A stretch of DNA of 64,000 bases, from assembly GCA_050736695.1 (NCBI GenBank), contig JBOHWH010000201.1:28637-92636 (forward strand), written 5' to 3'. The notes beneath the pieces were generated by a model that was not told the origin of the DNA, ran no database searches, and was given only the letters and a program-made list of their open reading frames with translations. Source of the DNA: JBARDN01 sp050736695. Its GTDB lineage: Bacteria > Desulfobacterota > Binatia > Binatales > Binataceae. The translations under genes and the position numbers were made by a program. How positions within the stretch are numbered: position 1 is the first letter of the stretch; each line of letters starts with the position of its first letter. Positions 26,507 to 34,900 of this stretch are shown here, one piece after another.

Positions 26507-26965
26507 ATGCGTGTTAAGTGGCCATCGAGGTTGTGCCTGTTCATCGCGGTCGTAGCGATCGTGTATTGGCTAGGCACCTCGCTGTTCTCCGCCGCGCGAA
26601 TGGAGCCTTTGTTCTATCCCCTGTTCAGGTCGGTGTTCCATGCCGACACAGACGGCCAATTGTTCCAATATCTGTCATTCGTGAGATGGTCGGCCCACTA
26701 TGCGGAATATTTCATCCTGTTCCTGGCTTTGGTCTGGTTGGTAGGGCTGCGCCCGTTAACGGCTTTGACTGTGTGCCTGCTGCTAGCCGTAGCCGACGAG
26801 GGGCATCAGTATTTCCTGCCCGACCGGACTTTCAGTCTGCACGATATCAAGCTTGACGCGGCGGGCGCGATCACGGCCTTTATCCTCATTTTTCTGGGTC
26901 GCCGAGGAATTCGCCGCCGTCCGCAGATCGATCCCCAATCGCCGCGCCACCTCCCGTCGCCATAG
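26507..26965 (+). CDS. VanZ-like membrane protein
   Basis: 152 aa with four hydrophobic segments (about 10-30, 55-75, 78-98, 118-138). The pattern FVRWSAHYAEYFILFLALVW, ADEGHQYFLPDRTFSLHDIKLDAAGA is that of VanZ-like proteins, where the conserved DExxQxxxPxR-like and D-x-x-x-N/D residues lie near the membrane surface. The family is linked to glycopeptide resistance only by name; its role is unknown, often near polysaccharide genes. Its stop overlaps the start of the next remnant. Confidence 0.82.
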   Translation: MRVKWPSRLCLFIAVVAIVYWLGTSLFSAARMEPLFYPLFRSVFHADTDGQLFQYLSFVRWSAHYAEYFILFLALVWLVGLRPLTALTVCLLLAVADEGHQYFLPDRTFSLHDIKLDAAGAITAFILIFLGRRGIRRRPQIDPQSPRHLPSP

Positions 26966-27160
26966 TGGTGAAACCGGCCACCGTGGTCCAATGTCACCGG
27001 CAAGGCTTTCGACTTTACTGGCACTGGCGATCGAAGTCCGGGCGGCCCTCAGTCGATCGCGAGGTTCACGATCTGATCCGACAGATGAACGGCGCGAACC
27101 CGCTCTGGGGTGCCCTACGCTCACATGGCAAAGCGCTTATCTCGGGCGAGCCATCAGTTC
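26965..27160 (+). pseudogene. Remnant of IS481/IS3-like integrase-type transposase
   Basis: The readable piece VVQCHRQGFRLYWHWRSK, then GRPSVDREVHDLIRQM and NPLWGALRSHGKAL matches the helix-turn-helix to catalytic-core linker of DDE integrases of the IS481 type, where the usual text is ENPLWGAPRIHGELLKLG. Only about 65 residues survive; the N-terminus and the catalytic core are missing and the frame fails after about 27150. It is a decayed fragment directly before the IS21 remnant. Confidence 0.65.
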
Positions 27161-27343
27161 GATATGGCGTGAACCCTCCGGGCTGGATTCGGCGAGATGC
27201 CAAATTGCTCGATCGATTCCTGACCCGTACGCTCTTTTCAAGGCGATCTGCGCCCTTGTGGCCGCCGGTGCAAAACCGATCCGGGTCGCCGATTGAAAAC
27301 TGACCCACCTGGCGTGGGGTACTCCGAAGTAGCGGAGGGCCTC

Positions 27344-28282
27344 ATGCTGGTGGCGGAGGAAGCGGTGGAGATCCGGGTCTTGAGACGGCAGGGCAAAAGC
27401 ATTCGCGAGATCACGCGGCTGCTCGAGGAATCGCGCAACACGGTGCGGCGCTATCTGCGGAGCGAGGGACTGCCGCACTGCGCGCGTGAAGCGCGGCCCG
27501 GCAAGCTCGAACCCTACAAGCATTACCTCGCCGAGCGGGTGAAGGCGGCCGCGCCGGAATGGATTCCGGCGACGGTGCTGCTGCGCGAGCTGCGAGCGCG
27601 CTGCTATGCGGGCGGCATCAGCATCCTGAAGGAGCACCTTGCGACGCTGAAGCCAGTGGCGGCGCCAGAACCGCTGATAAGGTTCGAGACCGAACCGGGC
27701 CGCCAGCTGCAGGTCGACTTCGCGATGAGCGGCTCGAGACGCTGCTCGGCTGCCACGAGCGGGCCTTTTACTATTTCTGCGGCGTCCCGCGCGAAGTCTT
27801 GTACGACAACATGCGCACGGTGGTGACCGATCGCGATCGCTACGGGCCGGGACTGCATCGCTACAACCACACCTTCCTCGATTTCGCGCATCATCACGGC
27901 TTCGTGGCCCGCGGCTGTGCCGGCCGTATCGGGCGAAGACCAAAGGCAAGGTCGAACGCTTCATTCGCTATCTGCCGGCGAGCTTCCACCTGCCGCTGGC
28001 GAGCCAGCTCAGTCCTGAAGGGCTCAAGGCCGATCGTGACAAGGCGAACGTGCGGGTCGGCAGCTGGCTGCGCGAGGTCGCCAACGCGCGTGTCCACGCG
28101 ACCACCGGCGAAGTTCCTTTAGTTCGACTTGAGCACGAGCGTGAGCGCCTGCAACCGATACCACCGCCGTGGCCCGGCGCGATCCAACCCGCCCGCGCGA
28201 AGCAGCCGGCGCGCTGCCGCGCGGCTACCAGCATTCGCTGCGAGTGTACGAAGAGCTGATCGCTATGGCGGAGGTGCGATGA
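27344..28282 (+). pseudogene. istA: istA, IS21 transposase (frameshifted, internally deleted)
   Basis: It starts at ATG 27344 after GGAGGG. The N-terminal helix-turn-helix (IREITRLLEESRNTVRRYL) is intact and reads to LQVDFA, the first catalytic Asp of the DDE core. There a deletion of roughly 35 codons joins directly to DERLETLL-like text in another frame (ERLETLLGCHERAFYYFCGVP). A further shift near 27915 leads to KTKGKVERFIRYLPASF, and a third near 28150-28210 to RGYQHSLRVYEELIAM. Normal IstA is about 500 residues. The stop overlaps the istB ATG (ATGA), as in functional IS21. Confidence 0.88.
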
Positions 28283-28985
28283 GTCTCCAGCATCAGCGGG
28301 TGGTCGAGCTCTGCGACGAGCTGCGGCTTGGTGGAGTCGCCGAGCGCCAGTCGCGCCGCGCGCGCGGGCGCGCGAGATGTTCGCGCGGGTGGCCGGCTTC
28401 CCGGCGATCAAGACGCTCGATCAGTACGACTTCAATTTCGCCACCGGCGCCCCGCGCAAACAGATCCTGGAACTGGCGAGCCTCGCCTTCATCGAGCGGG
28501 CCGAGAACGTGGTGTTCCTCGGACCCTCAGGCGTGGGCAAGACTCACCTCGCGATCGCGCTCGGCTATCTCGCCACCCAGCGGGATTACAAAACCCACTT
28601 CTTCAGCGCCGCCGACCTGGTGCTGATGCTGGAAGCCGCGCAGCGCCAGGGCCGCTATCGCGAGGTTATGCACCGCGCGGTCAACGCCTACAAGCTGTTG
28701 ATCATCGACGAGATCGGCTATCTGCCGATGAGCCGCGAGCAAGCCAACTTCTTCTTCCAGGTCGTCGCACGACGCTACGAGCGCGGCTCGCTGATCCTCA
28801 CTTCGAATCTTACCTTCGGTAGTTGGGACAGCGCCTTCGCCGGCGACGGCGTGCTGACGGTGGCGATGCTCGATCGTCTACTCCACCACTCGATCATCGT
28901 CAGCATCAACGGCGAGAGCTTCAGACTCAAGGACAAACACAAAGCCGGTCTGCTCGCTGCTTCAACTAAGACCGCGAAGCATTAG
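28279..28985 (+). pseudogene. istB: istB, IS21 helper ATPase (N-terminal deletion/frameshift)
   Basis: The ATG at 28279 gives MSLQHQRVVELCDELRLGG, a proper IstB start. After about 24 codons the sequence jumps over part of the N-terminal helical region and changes frame. From 28377 on, the AAA+ domain is uninterrupted: FPAIKTLDQYDF, Walker A GPSGVGKTHLA, Walker B LLIIDEIGYLPMS and LILTSNLTFGSWD. IstB remodels DNA and target choice for IstA. The later 202-codon frame could be translated but lacks the N-terminal region. Confidence 0.88.
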
Positions 28986-29097
28986 ACTCAAAACAGAACT
29001 GACCCATTGCGTTTGCCAGCCACCGGGCGTTGATGCGAGTCTGATGCAGCATTTAAAATGGAAATTACCGTTTAGATGCGCGGGGGGAATGCCGGCC

Positions 29098-29484
29098 ATG
29101 CCTTCGGTCTCCGATGCAGAGAAAACGCTTTATTTGCGCTTGGGGGGATATGACGTGATCGCGGCGATTGTGGACGAATTTTCGCAAACGTTTGCGGCGG
29201 ATCCGCGGATGGTGCGTTTCGTCTCCGGAATGAATCTAGAAAGGCGTAAGCGCAATCGGCAACTCACAGTGGACTATCTCAGCGCGACAACAGGCGGGTC
29301 CGCGCTTTACCTCGGGCAGGACATGAAAACCGCGCACGCCGGCCTCGAGATCACCGCCGGTGAGTGGCAGATCGCGATGGATCACATCGAGCGCGCGCTG
29401 GCCAAATTGAACGTGCCGAGTCGTGAGAGCAAGGAACTGATGGCCGCGTTCGGCGCACCCAGAGATGAGATTGTCGTTCGCTGA
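29098..29484 (+). CDS. Group I truncated haemoglobin
   Basis: 128 aa from the ATG at 29098; ATGs at 29044 and 29089 are also in frame, but the family starts near SDAEKTLYLRLGGYDVI and GGGGGGA lies at a good distance from 29098. The 2-on-2 globin fold is marked by LGGYDVIAAIVDEF and the proximal haem histidine in MKTAHAGLEIT. Such globins bind oxygen or nitric oxide in the cytosol. It lies in a transposon-rich stretch, right after the IS21 remnant, as if carried or stranded by it. Confidence 0.88.
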   Translation: MPSVSDAEKTLYLRLGGYDVIAAIVDEFSQTFAADPRMVRFVSGMNLERRKRNRQLTVDYLSATTGGSALYLGQDMKTAHAGLEITAGEWQIAMDHIERALAKLNVPSRESKELMAAFGAPRDEIVVR

Positions 29485-29546
29485 CCGCAGACCGGGCGAT
29501 CTTGGGCGTCATCGGCGAGCCACATCCCGGCGACGACTAGTGAAGT

Positions 29547-29620
29547 AAAACTGACTCATCACGCTGCGGTCTTAGTCAGGGGAAGTGCGAGGGGGCCGAC
29601 CCTGGGGCCGTCCCCCTCGC
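29547..29620. repeat. IS-end-like box and hairpin at the asnB-fragment junction
   Basis: AAAACTGACTCAT at 29547-29559 resembles the IS21 end boxes at 27296 and 28994. It is followed by a strong hairpin, GCGAGGGGG at 29587-29595 and CCCCCTCGC at 29612-29620. Homology to asparagine synthetase begins only 15 bases later, so this looks like the right boundary of inserted DNA. No T-run follows the hairpin. Confidence 0.5.
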
Positions 29621-29634
29621 TGCTCCGTTTAGTC

Positions 29635-30072
29635 ATGCGCAACCAGTTGCTAAGAGACGCGGATTGGGCCGGGATGGCGCATTCAGTCGAAATCCGCGTT
29701 CCGCTGATCGACGTTCAATTGCTGCGCGATCTGGCGCCGATGCTCAACTCGCGTGGCGCGCCCGGCAAGCTGGACTTCGCGCTCACCGCGACTGCCCCGC
29801 TTCCCGAGGCGATTCTGAGCCGGAACAAGACCGGATTCGTCGTCCCGATTCGCCAGTGGATGGCCGCGGCGGCGGGTGCGCCGGGCGCGAATCGCGGTCT
29901 GCGCGGATGGGCGCGCATGGTGTACTCGACCTATAACTCGACGCTGCCATCGCAATCCGCCCGTGCGGCCTGCGCCGGGTTACCGCACTATCTCACCCTC
30001 GCTTTTCCCGCTCTGGCGGGCCGCGATGCCGCAGAGCTGACCGCGAAGCGCGCGCTCATATTGCCAGGCTGA
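29635..30072 (+). pseudogene. 3' fragment of an asparagine synthetase (AsnB-like) gene
   Basis: 145 codons. The text MRNQLLRDADWAGMAHSVEI, then VPLIDVQLLRDL and NKTGFVVPIRQWM aligns with the last quarter of the AsnB protein encoded at 56141-57967 (MRNQLLRDADWAGMAHSIEI, KTGFTVPIRQWL). Everything upstream, including the glutaminase and the PP-loop ATP site, is absent, and the homology begins exactly where IS-like DNA ends. The remaining frame is open, but a free C-terminal fragment should not be functional. It derives from a diverged copy, not from the intact gene. Confidence 0.88.
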
Positions 30073-30328
30073 TTGCGCGCGGGTATAACGCTCAAAGCCT
30101 CACCTTACACAAATGAACCCACGCCTGCGTCACTCGAAGACCTATTCATTGCGTCGGCGCCATGGCCCGTGATCGTCGCGCCGCTGATCGCGCCCGGCGT
30201 GACCGGGCTTGGCGTTCGACACGCGCGGCTGATAGGGGCCGCCCAGATCGCGAAGCTGGTTGGTGCGGGAACGTTTTGGTGACGGCGAATCGCCGGCTGG
30301 TTCATGCTTTGGCCTTACGAGTACAGTT

Positions 30329-31555
30329 ATGATGAATTCCAGTCCCGCCCGGGCGAGCGCATTTTTGCTCTCCGATGTCTTTTGCGTGCTGGGCGCCATC
30401 CTGTGCAGCATGGCCGGATTTTCGCATATAACCAAATACTTTCATGGAACCCAACTGATTTTGTTCGCCGCCGGAATAGCAATTGTCGTCACGGTGGCGA
30501 TGCTGTGGCTGCGATGGATGCACCTGAAACCCAGAAAACCGCTCACCGTTCAATGGCTGGCACTTCCGTGGGCCCTGTTCGCGTTGCTGTTTGTGCTGCT
30601 GTTTCCGCTGGCCCACCAGCACACGCTCGGCGGGGGTTCCGACCGGGACGACGCCCTCCGTGTTTCAGCGTCCGCCCTGGTGCATTGGCATTATCTCTAT
30701 AGCGCAAAGACGTTCCTGGGCAATCAAGTGACTCCACTGCCGGGGGCCATTCTGATGGCCACTCCATTTTATCTGCTGGGGAATGTCTCATTGCAAAATA
30801 TTTTCTGGCTTGCGCTGTTTTCAGGATTTGCCAGTTGGTTCTTCCGCGGCTCTTCGACGGCAATGATCTATCTATTGGTTCTGCTCGGCACATCAGCGGC
30901 TAACCTGGATGATTTTGTTGTGGGTGGTGACTACTTGGTGAATGCAATGTATGTCTGCATAGCCGTTGCTCTGGTTATCGCCGCACATAAAGAGAACGTC
31001 GCGTTGTGGCCGCAGGTAGCGTCGGAGGTTTTTCTCGGACTTGCGGTCGATTCGCGTCCCATCTACATCGTCGTATTTCCTGTGTTGCTCGCTTACTTAT
31101 GCCAGCGTCAGCGGCGAAGCGCGGCAGTCCGCGCGCTATTGGTTGCGGGCTCCGTTGCCGCGTTGCTGTCTGTCCCGTTTTATTTGTATGATCCGGCGCA
31201 CTTTGGTCCATTGCATATCCGACACAAGCTCGACTTCATTCCGGCGCAATACCACGCGGCATTGGTGCTGCCGGCGCTTGGACTGCTGGCGTGCGGTGCC
31301 GGATTTTTAATCAGGCTTTCCAGGCAGGGAGTTTATTTGCTGATTGGCGTTTCTCTGTTTTGTGTGCTGGCCTTGCCCGGACTCCTGGCGTGGTTCTTTC
31401 ACCCCTTCACGCTCCTGGCCTTGTACCAGATGTCGCTGGTGGCTTCGCCGGCGCTGTTTTTTTCGCTTTGGATTTTCTCGAAATATGAAGACACCGGTTA
31501 TGCGCTGCGTCTGAGACGCGAGCGATCGACGCTGAGCATCGGTGCGCTTTCGTGA
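30329..31555 (+). CDS. Multi-pass membrane protein, possible GT-C-type glycosyltransferase
   Basis: 408 aa from ATG 30329. About ten to eleven hydrophobic segments are evident. A short soluble loop after the second or third helix reads SDRDDALRVSASALVHW, followed by VTPLPGAILMATPFYLLG; acidic loops and a PGA-containing helix of this kind occur in polyprenol-dependent GT-C mannosyltransferases and DUF2029-like proteins. The family assignment is tentative. Another DDF-containing loop (ANLDDFVVGGDYLVNA) follows. The neighbours on the left are broken genes, so it may be a survivor of a rearranged glycan locus. Confidence 0.6.
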   Translation: MMNSSPARASAFLLSDVFCVLGAILCSMAGFSHITKYFHGTQLILFAAGIAIVVTVAMLWLRWMHLKPRKPLTVQWLALPWALFALLFVLLFPLAHQHTLGGGSDRDDALRVSASALVHWHYLYSAKTFLGNQVTPLPGAILMATPFYLLGNVSLQNIFWLALFSGFASWFFRGSSTAMIYLLVLLGTSAANLDDFVVGGDYLVNAMYVCIAVALVIAAHKENVALWPQVASEVFLGLAVDSRPIYIVVFPVLLAYLCQRQRRSAAVRALLVAGSVAALLSVPFYLYDPAHFGPLHIRHKLDFIPAQYHAALVLPALGLLACGAGFLIRLSRQGVYLLIGVSLFCVLALPGLLAWFFHPFTLLALYQMSLVASPALFFSLWIFSKYEDTGYALRLRRERSTLSIGALS

Positions 31556-31826
31556 AGTTCGGCTTCCGCGGCCGATTACGATGAGGGCAGCGATGCACGC
31601 TTAAGATCTTCAGCATCCAGTGGAACCGGCGGAGATTTCCGCTCCGATGCCCTGCCCTGGCCCGCGCGCTTGCCGGACACGCGGGTTTTCCCGATCACAC
31701 GCGGAGTCCGTTCAACCGCCGGACCAACTCTTTTTATGAGGCAGTCGAACTTAAGCACGGCCCTGACGGATGCGGCTGCGCGGCGGATGGCCGGTCGCCC
31801 TGCGACCAGCTTCGGGAAAGCCGCCG
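31556..31826. other. Intergenic region, nothing recognised
   Basis: 271 bp between convergent genes. A 60-codon open frame on the minus strand (31576-31758) is rich in Lys/Arg/Pro, has no recognisable family and no clear ribosome site, so it is not called a gene. No hairpin with a T-run was found. Confidence 0.4.
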
Positions 31827-32738
31827 TCAGCTCTGCTCATCTGGCGATGGCTTGTCGCGGCGCGATTTTGACAACTCCGAACTAGCCTCTTTCAGCTCTT
31901 CCTTGGTCTTCGTGTATTTGCGGCGCACGGAGTTTAATTCATTCGTCAGCTCGAGAATCCGGAGCATTCGTTGCTCTCCGGTCAGATCTCCCAGCCATGA
32001 AACCCGCTCGGCATGCGCGTCGTGGGCGAAGACCATCCAGTAGTGATCGTAGCCATTCTTCCAAATCAATGGGTATGCGTGCAGCCCCTGTTGCCGCGCT
32101 CTTTCAACCACGAACTTCAGAGGGTAGGAAGCGAACCGCGGATATATCCAGTCATCGCCGCTGTAGGTATCGCGCCCGTTGGAGAAGAAACTCGCCACGA
32201 ACAGACCCTCCGGCTTCAAGGCAAGCTTCGCCTGCGAAAGGCAGCGGTCAAGCTGGGTCTGCGACACATGGGTCAGCACGGATTGCGCCAGCATGAAATC
32301 GAAGAGAGCGTTGAATGAAGTCAACGAGAAGTCGTCGGCATAGCGAAAGCTCGGCCGCTTCAGGCGCCGCAATTCTTCGCCGACTTCGAAATGAAGACCG
32401 TCCTCGACCAGCCATGCTTGCGGCTCGATCCCGTAGTAGCCGCCGGGAAGCAAATACGGAATGAACAGCCGGCCTGCGCACAGCGAGCCGCAGCCGATGT
32501 CCAGCAGGGTGTGATGCTCCCGCAGGCCCAGCGCGGCCATCAGTGTGAACTGCGTCGCCGCACTCACATCGTACGCCTTGGGACTGCCGACGTAGGCGCG
32601 ATAGTGACGCGCCCCGGGCTCAAGTTTGCGTACTTCCTCGATGGTCGCAGCGCCATGATCCTTGTTCTCGGGTGCGTTCTCTATCTTCCGCACGTGAACT
32701 TCGCGTGGTGGTTCGTTGCCTGAGCTTTCCGATGCCAT
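31827..32738 (-). CDS. Class I SAM-dependent methyltransferase with C-terminal coiled coil
   Basis: 303 aa. An N-terminal segment EEVRKLEPGARHYRAYVGSP precedes the Rossmann core; motif I is HTLLDIGCGSLCAGRLF (about residue 82-97), followed by YYGIEPQAWLVEDG. Later come FDFMLAQSVLTHVS and LFVASFF. The C-terminal 50 residues are charged and helical, with a likely coiled coil (LNSVRRKYTKTKEELKEASS). The substrate is unknown. A decayed relative of its 5' part lies at 34710-34865. It is the last gene of a minus-strand group of tailoring-type genes beside the lasso cluster. Confidence 0.82.
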   Translation of the reverse strand: MASESSGNEPPREVHVRKIENAPENKDHGAATIEEVRKLEPGARHYRAYVGSPKAYDVSAATQFTLMAALGLREHHTLLDIGCGSLCAGRLFIPYLLPGGYYGIEPQAWLVEDGLHFEVGEELRRLKRPSFRYADDFSLTSFNALFDFMLAQSVLTHVSQTQLDRCLSQAKLALKPEGLFVASFFSNGRDTYSGDDWIYPRFASYPLKFVVERARQQGLHAYPLIWKNGYDHYWMVFAHDAHAERVSWLGDLTGEQRMLRILELTNELNSVRRKYTKTKEELKEASSELSKSRRDKPSPDEQS

Positions 32739-32796
32739 CCGTGATTACCTTCTCTGGGATACACGAACGTGGGAACTACTATTCGAGATCCTTCGA

Positions 32797-33618
32797 TCAG
32801 TTCTTGATCCAAAACCGACCGGTGTAGTCGATGTGATTCAAGAAGACCGGCCTATCTAAACCGCCGATGAACTCATCAATCGCCTTCCGACAACCCGCGA
32901 AGTGGCCGTAATCGTCAGTGATCACAATCCCGAATGGCGAGACCTTTCCGTACAGGCACGTCAAACAAAGCTTTGTCGAATAATACCAATCTCCATCAAG
33001 GCGCAAGAGTCCGATCGGGCCCATCAAGACGCCGCCTTTCGGAAGGGTATCCTGGAACCAACCCACATGAAATTTGATGAGTTCGCTTGGGTACCCGATC
33101 TTATGGATCAATAATTCTCTACTTTCCTCGGCTGCCGCCACGCAATTGCCGATGGGTACACATGCACCATCCGCTTTGCCGTTTGCCAATTCAATCGCAT
33201 CGATGCCGTCAACTTTGCGATCCGGCTGGGGAAGCCCCTGAAAGCTGTCAAACAGGTGAATTTCGCGAAATGGCTTCTTGTGGCTGTGTAAATGGGCAAG
33301 CGCCATGAGCCCGACGCAGCCACCTTTCCAGACTCCACATTCCACGAGCGAACCCGAAATCTCGTACCGATCAAGATATCGAACCTGTTGCCAAAGCGTA
33401 GCCAGGCGCTCAAAGGAAACCATCGTGTTGTTGAGAACGATCCGTGCAGCCTCCTTGACAATCGCTTCCTCTTCAAAACCAAAAGTCGCCTGCAAGTAGT
33501 CAGAGCGCAAGGGAATCATCCCCGCCGGGCGCCAATTGCGCCGCCCCAGAAAGGGGATGAAATAGTTCCTCCAAATCATCGCCTTCAACGAACTAAGCGC
33601 TTTCATTCGAGCGACCAT
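32797..33618 (-). CDS. TylF/MycF-type O-methyltransferase family protein
   Basis: 273 aa. The family marks are GSLVECGVWKGGCVGLMALAH (SAM-binding start), EIHLFDSFQGLP, RLDGDWYYSTKLCLTCLYGKV, and VITDDYGHFAGCRKAID with the acidic metal ligands. Macrocin O-methyltransferase relatives methylate sugar hydroxyls in a metal-dependent way; in polysaccharide and natural-product loci their substrates vary. It lies between a methyltransferase and the AspH-PDZ gene on the same strand. Base composition is lower in GC than in the housekeeping region. The start could also be ATG 33606. Confidence 0.85.
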   Translation of the reverse strand: MVARMKALSSLKAMIWRNYFIPFLGRRNWRPAGMIPLRSDYLQATFGFEEEAIVKEAARIVLNNTMVSFERLATLWQQVRYLDRYEISGSLVECGVWKGGCVGLMALAHLHSHKKPFREIHLFDSFQGLPQPDRKVDGIDAIELANGKADGACVPIGNCVAAAEESRELLIHKIGYPSELIKFHVGWFQDTLPKGGVLMGPIGLLRLDGDWYYSTKLCLTCLYGKVSPFGIVITDDYGHFAGCRKAIDEFIGGLDRPVFLNHIDYTGRFWIKN

Positions 33619-33713
33619 ACGCAGGTTACATCCGTATCATCAGAGTTGCTTCGCCCGCGCAGGTTAACCAGACAAAAGAGAATAATGTGCCACAACCTGA
33701 CTCAGTGCAGTGA

Positions 33714-34709
33714 TTAAGACCGCTCGCGAGTCCTCGACCACAATCCGCGAAGGCGCGATGGAGGATTCCCGTAAAGTGTTAGCCTCCGAGTCAATCGCTG
33801 ATCACCTCGGATCAGACCTAGCTCGACTGTTTCGCCAGGCTTGTGCCGAAGATGAATGTAACCCAGCACGGTTCGCGCTACAGGGCACTCTTCGACCTTG
33901 TTCACCGAATAGATTACGTCACCCTCTCTGATAGGAGTTCCCATAAGTCGCGAGATCCCGCATGGCTTAAAGATCCGCGATGCGAAACCGTTCGGATTCA
34001 GTCTGAGACACAACTTTTCTGACAGCGACAGGGGAACAAACGATGCTGGAGCAAAAACGGGCGGGTTCCCTCCCAACAACGTCTGTTCCCATCGATCCTG
34101 GTCGAGAGCTCCGGGGTCCCACTCTGCTGCCGCAAGAAGTCCATCCAGGGTGGGGTTACGCAGCACGTCTAAAATCAAGTGCGTACGTACGCTATCGCCA
34201 TTCACAGCCGCATGTAAGGCCTGATTGTCGAAGGTCCATGCTTCTCCAACGCGAAGGTGTTTCGCGCGACGTTCGGAGAGCAGAAATGCCCCCTCGTTGG
34301 TTGTTATGGGAATGTGAATGCGAAACGGATCTTTCCACTCCGGAGCCTTATCAATATGCGGACGGGCGACACCCATCGGTTTCATGCGGAACAAAAAGGC
34401 ATAAGTTGCTCTGCCGAACGGGCCTGTGTCATCCAATAGCCAGGAAATGTACGGCAGCGTAGCCAACACGCGACTGTCAACCACGGAATGCGTAGTGAAG
34501 TCATCTTCCGTGCCATCTTGACCGCCTCTCAACAGAAGAAAGTTCGTCGAGCAATGAACATCCCAGTGACTAGGTGCCCATGTCAGAACCGGAATTGAAC
34601 GGTATTCCGCCACTAGCGCATTGACGTCGACATTGACTGGTAGCTTTAGGAACGAACGTTTACGGTAACTTGACATCAGGAACCCATTGTCATCTGGAAT
34701 ACCTTGCAT
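33714..34709 (-). CDS. Aspartyl/asparaginyl beta-hydroxylase-like domain fused to a PDZ-like domain
   Basis: 331 aa (or from ATG 34676). The N-terminal 190 residues have the AspH-type cupin: iron ligands His118 and Asp120 in RPHIDKAPEW and His166 in DNQALHAAVNG, with Arg175 in RTHLILD to bind 2-oxoglutarate. From about residue 255 to 315 a PDZ-like fold is suggested by IREGDVIYSVNKVEECPVA and VELGLIRGDQRLTRRLTL. AspH enzymes hydroxylate Asp or Asn beta-carbons in proteins. The PDZ module could present a peptide C-terminus. It lies 3.6 kb from the lasso precursor, whose core carries one Asn. Confidence 0.75.
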   Translation of the reverse strand: MQGIPDDNGFLMSSYRKRSFLKLPVNVDVNALVAEYRSIPVLTWAPSHWDVHCSTNFLLLRGGQDGTEDDFTTHSVVDSRVLATLPYISWLLDDTGPFGRATYAFLFRMKPMGVARPHIDKAPEWKDPFRIHIPITTNEGAFLLSERRAKHLRVGEAWTFDNQALHAAVNGDSVRTHLILDVLRNPTLDGLLAAAEWDPGALDQDRWEQTLLGGNPPVFAPASFVPLSLSEKLCLRLNPNGFASRIFKPCGISRLMGTPIREGDVIYSVNKVEECPVARTVLGYIHLRHKPGETVELGLIRGDQRLTRRLTLYGNPPSRLRGLWSRTRERS

Positions 34710-34865
34710 CTAACCAGAGAGGCCGAACGCATCGCAACGGCGGTGTTCGTATCGGTGCTGACGACGACCAGGGCGTACTGACATGAGCGCCATGATAGCG
34801 CGTCCACGGCTCAAGTTTGCATACTTCCTCGGTGCTCGCGAAACGGCGATCCTCCAAGAAATTCA
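34710..34865 (-). pseudogene. Decayed methyltransferase fragment
   Basis: On the minus strand the frame reads TEEVCKLEPWTRYHGAHVST, closely matching IEEVRKLEPGARHYRAYVGS of the methyltransferase at 31827-32738. After a frameshift it continues as VSTDTNTAVAMRSASLVR against VSAATQFTLMAALGLR. The DNA agrees too (GCTCAAGTTTGCATACTTCCT versus GCTCAAGTTTGCGTACTTCCT on the plus strand). Only about 150 bases survive, ending at the start of the AspH-PDZ gene, so it is a scar of an earlier duplication or recombination. Confidence 0.75.
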
Positions 34866-34900
34866 AGCGCCTACTGATCAAACCTCGCGGAGGGCTCCGG

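Larger units (their letters stand above)
27296..29007 (+). mobile_element. Degenerate IS21-family element
   Basis: An istA-istB gene pair with multiple lesions, bounded by AAAACTGACCCACC at 27296-27309 and CAGAACTGACCCAT at 28994-29007. Such ACTGACCCA boxes are familiar at IS21-type ends, but here both face the same way, so the true terminal inverted repeats cannot be fixed. The element is not expected to be active because istA is broken in several places and istB is missing part of its N-terminal domain. Confidence 0.8.

Noticed and set aside
29587..29620. Strong GC hairpin as a terminator
   Set aside because: No T-run follows and no gene ends just before it; it more likely belongs to an insertion end.
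30073..30282. 69-codon plus-strand ORF following the asnB fragment
   Set aside because: It needs a rare start codon, has no recognisable motif and lies in rearranged DNA.
31576..31758. 60-codon minus-strand ORF between the membrane protein and the methyltransferase
   Set aside because: Basic, low-complexity composition with no ribosome site or recognisable family.
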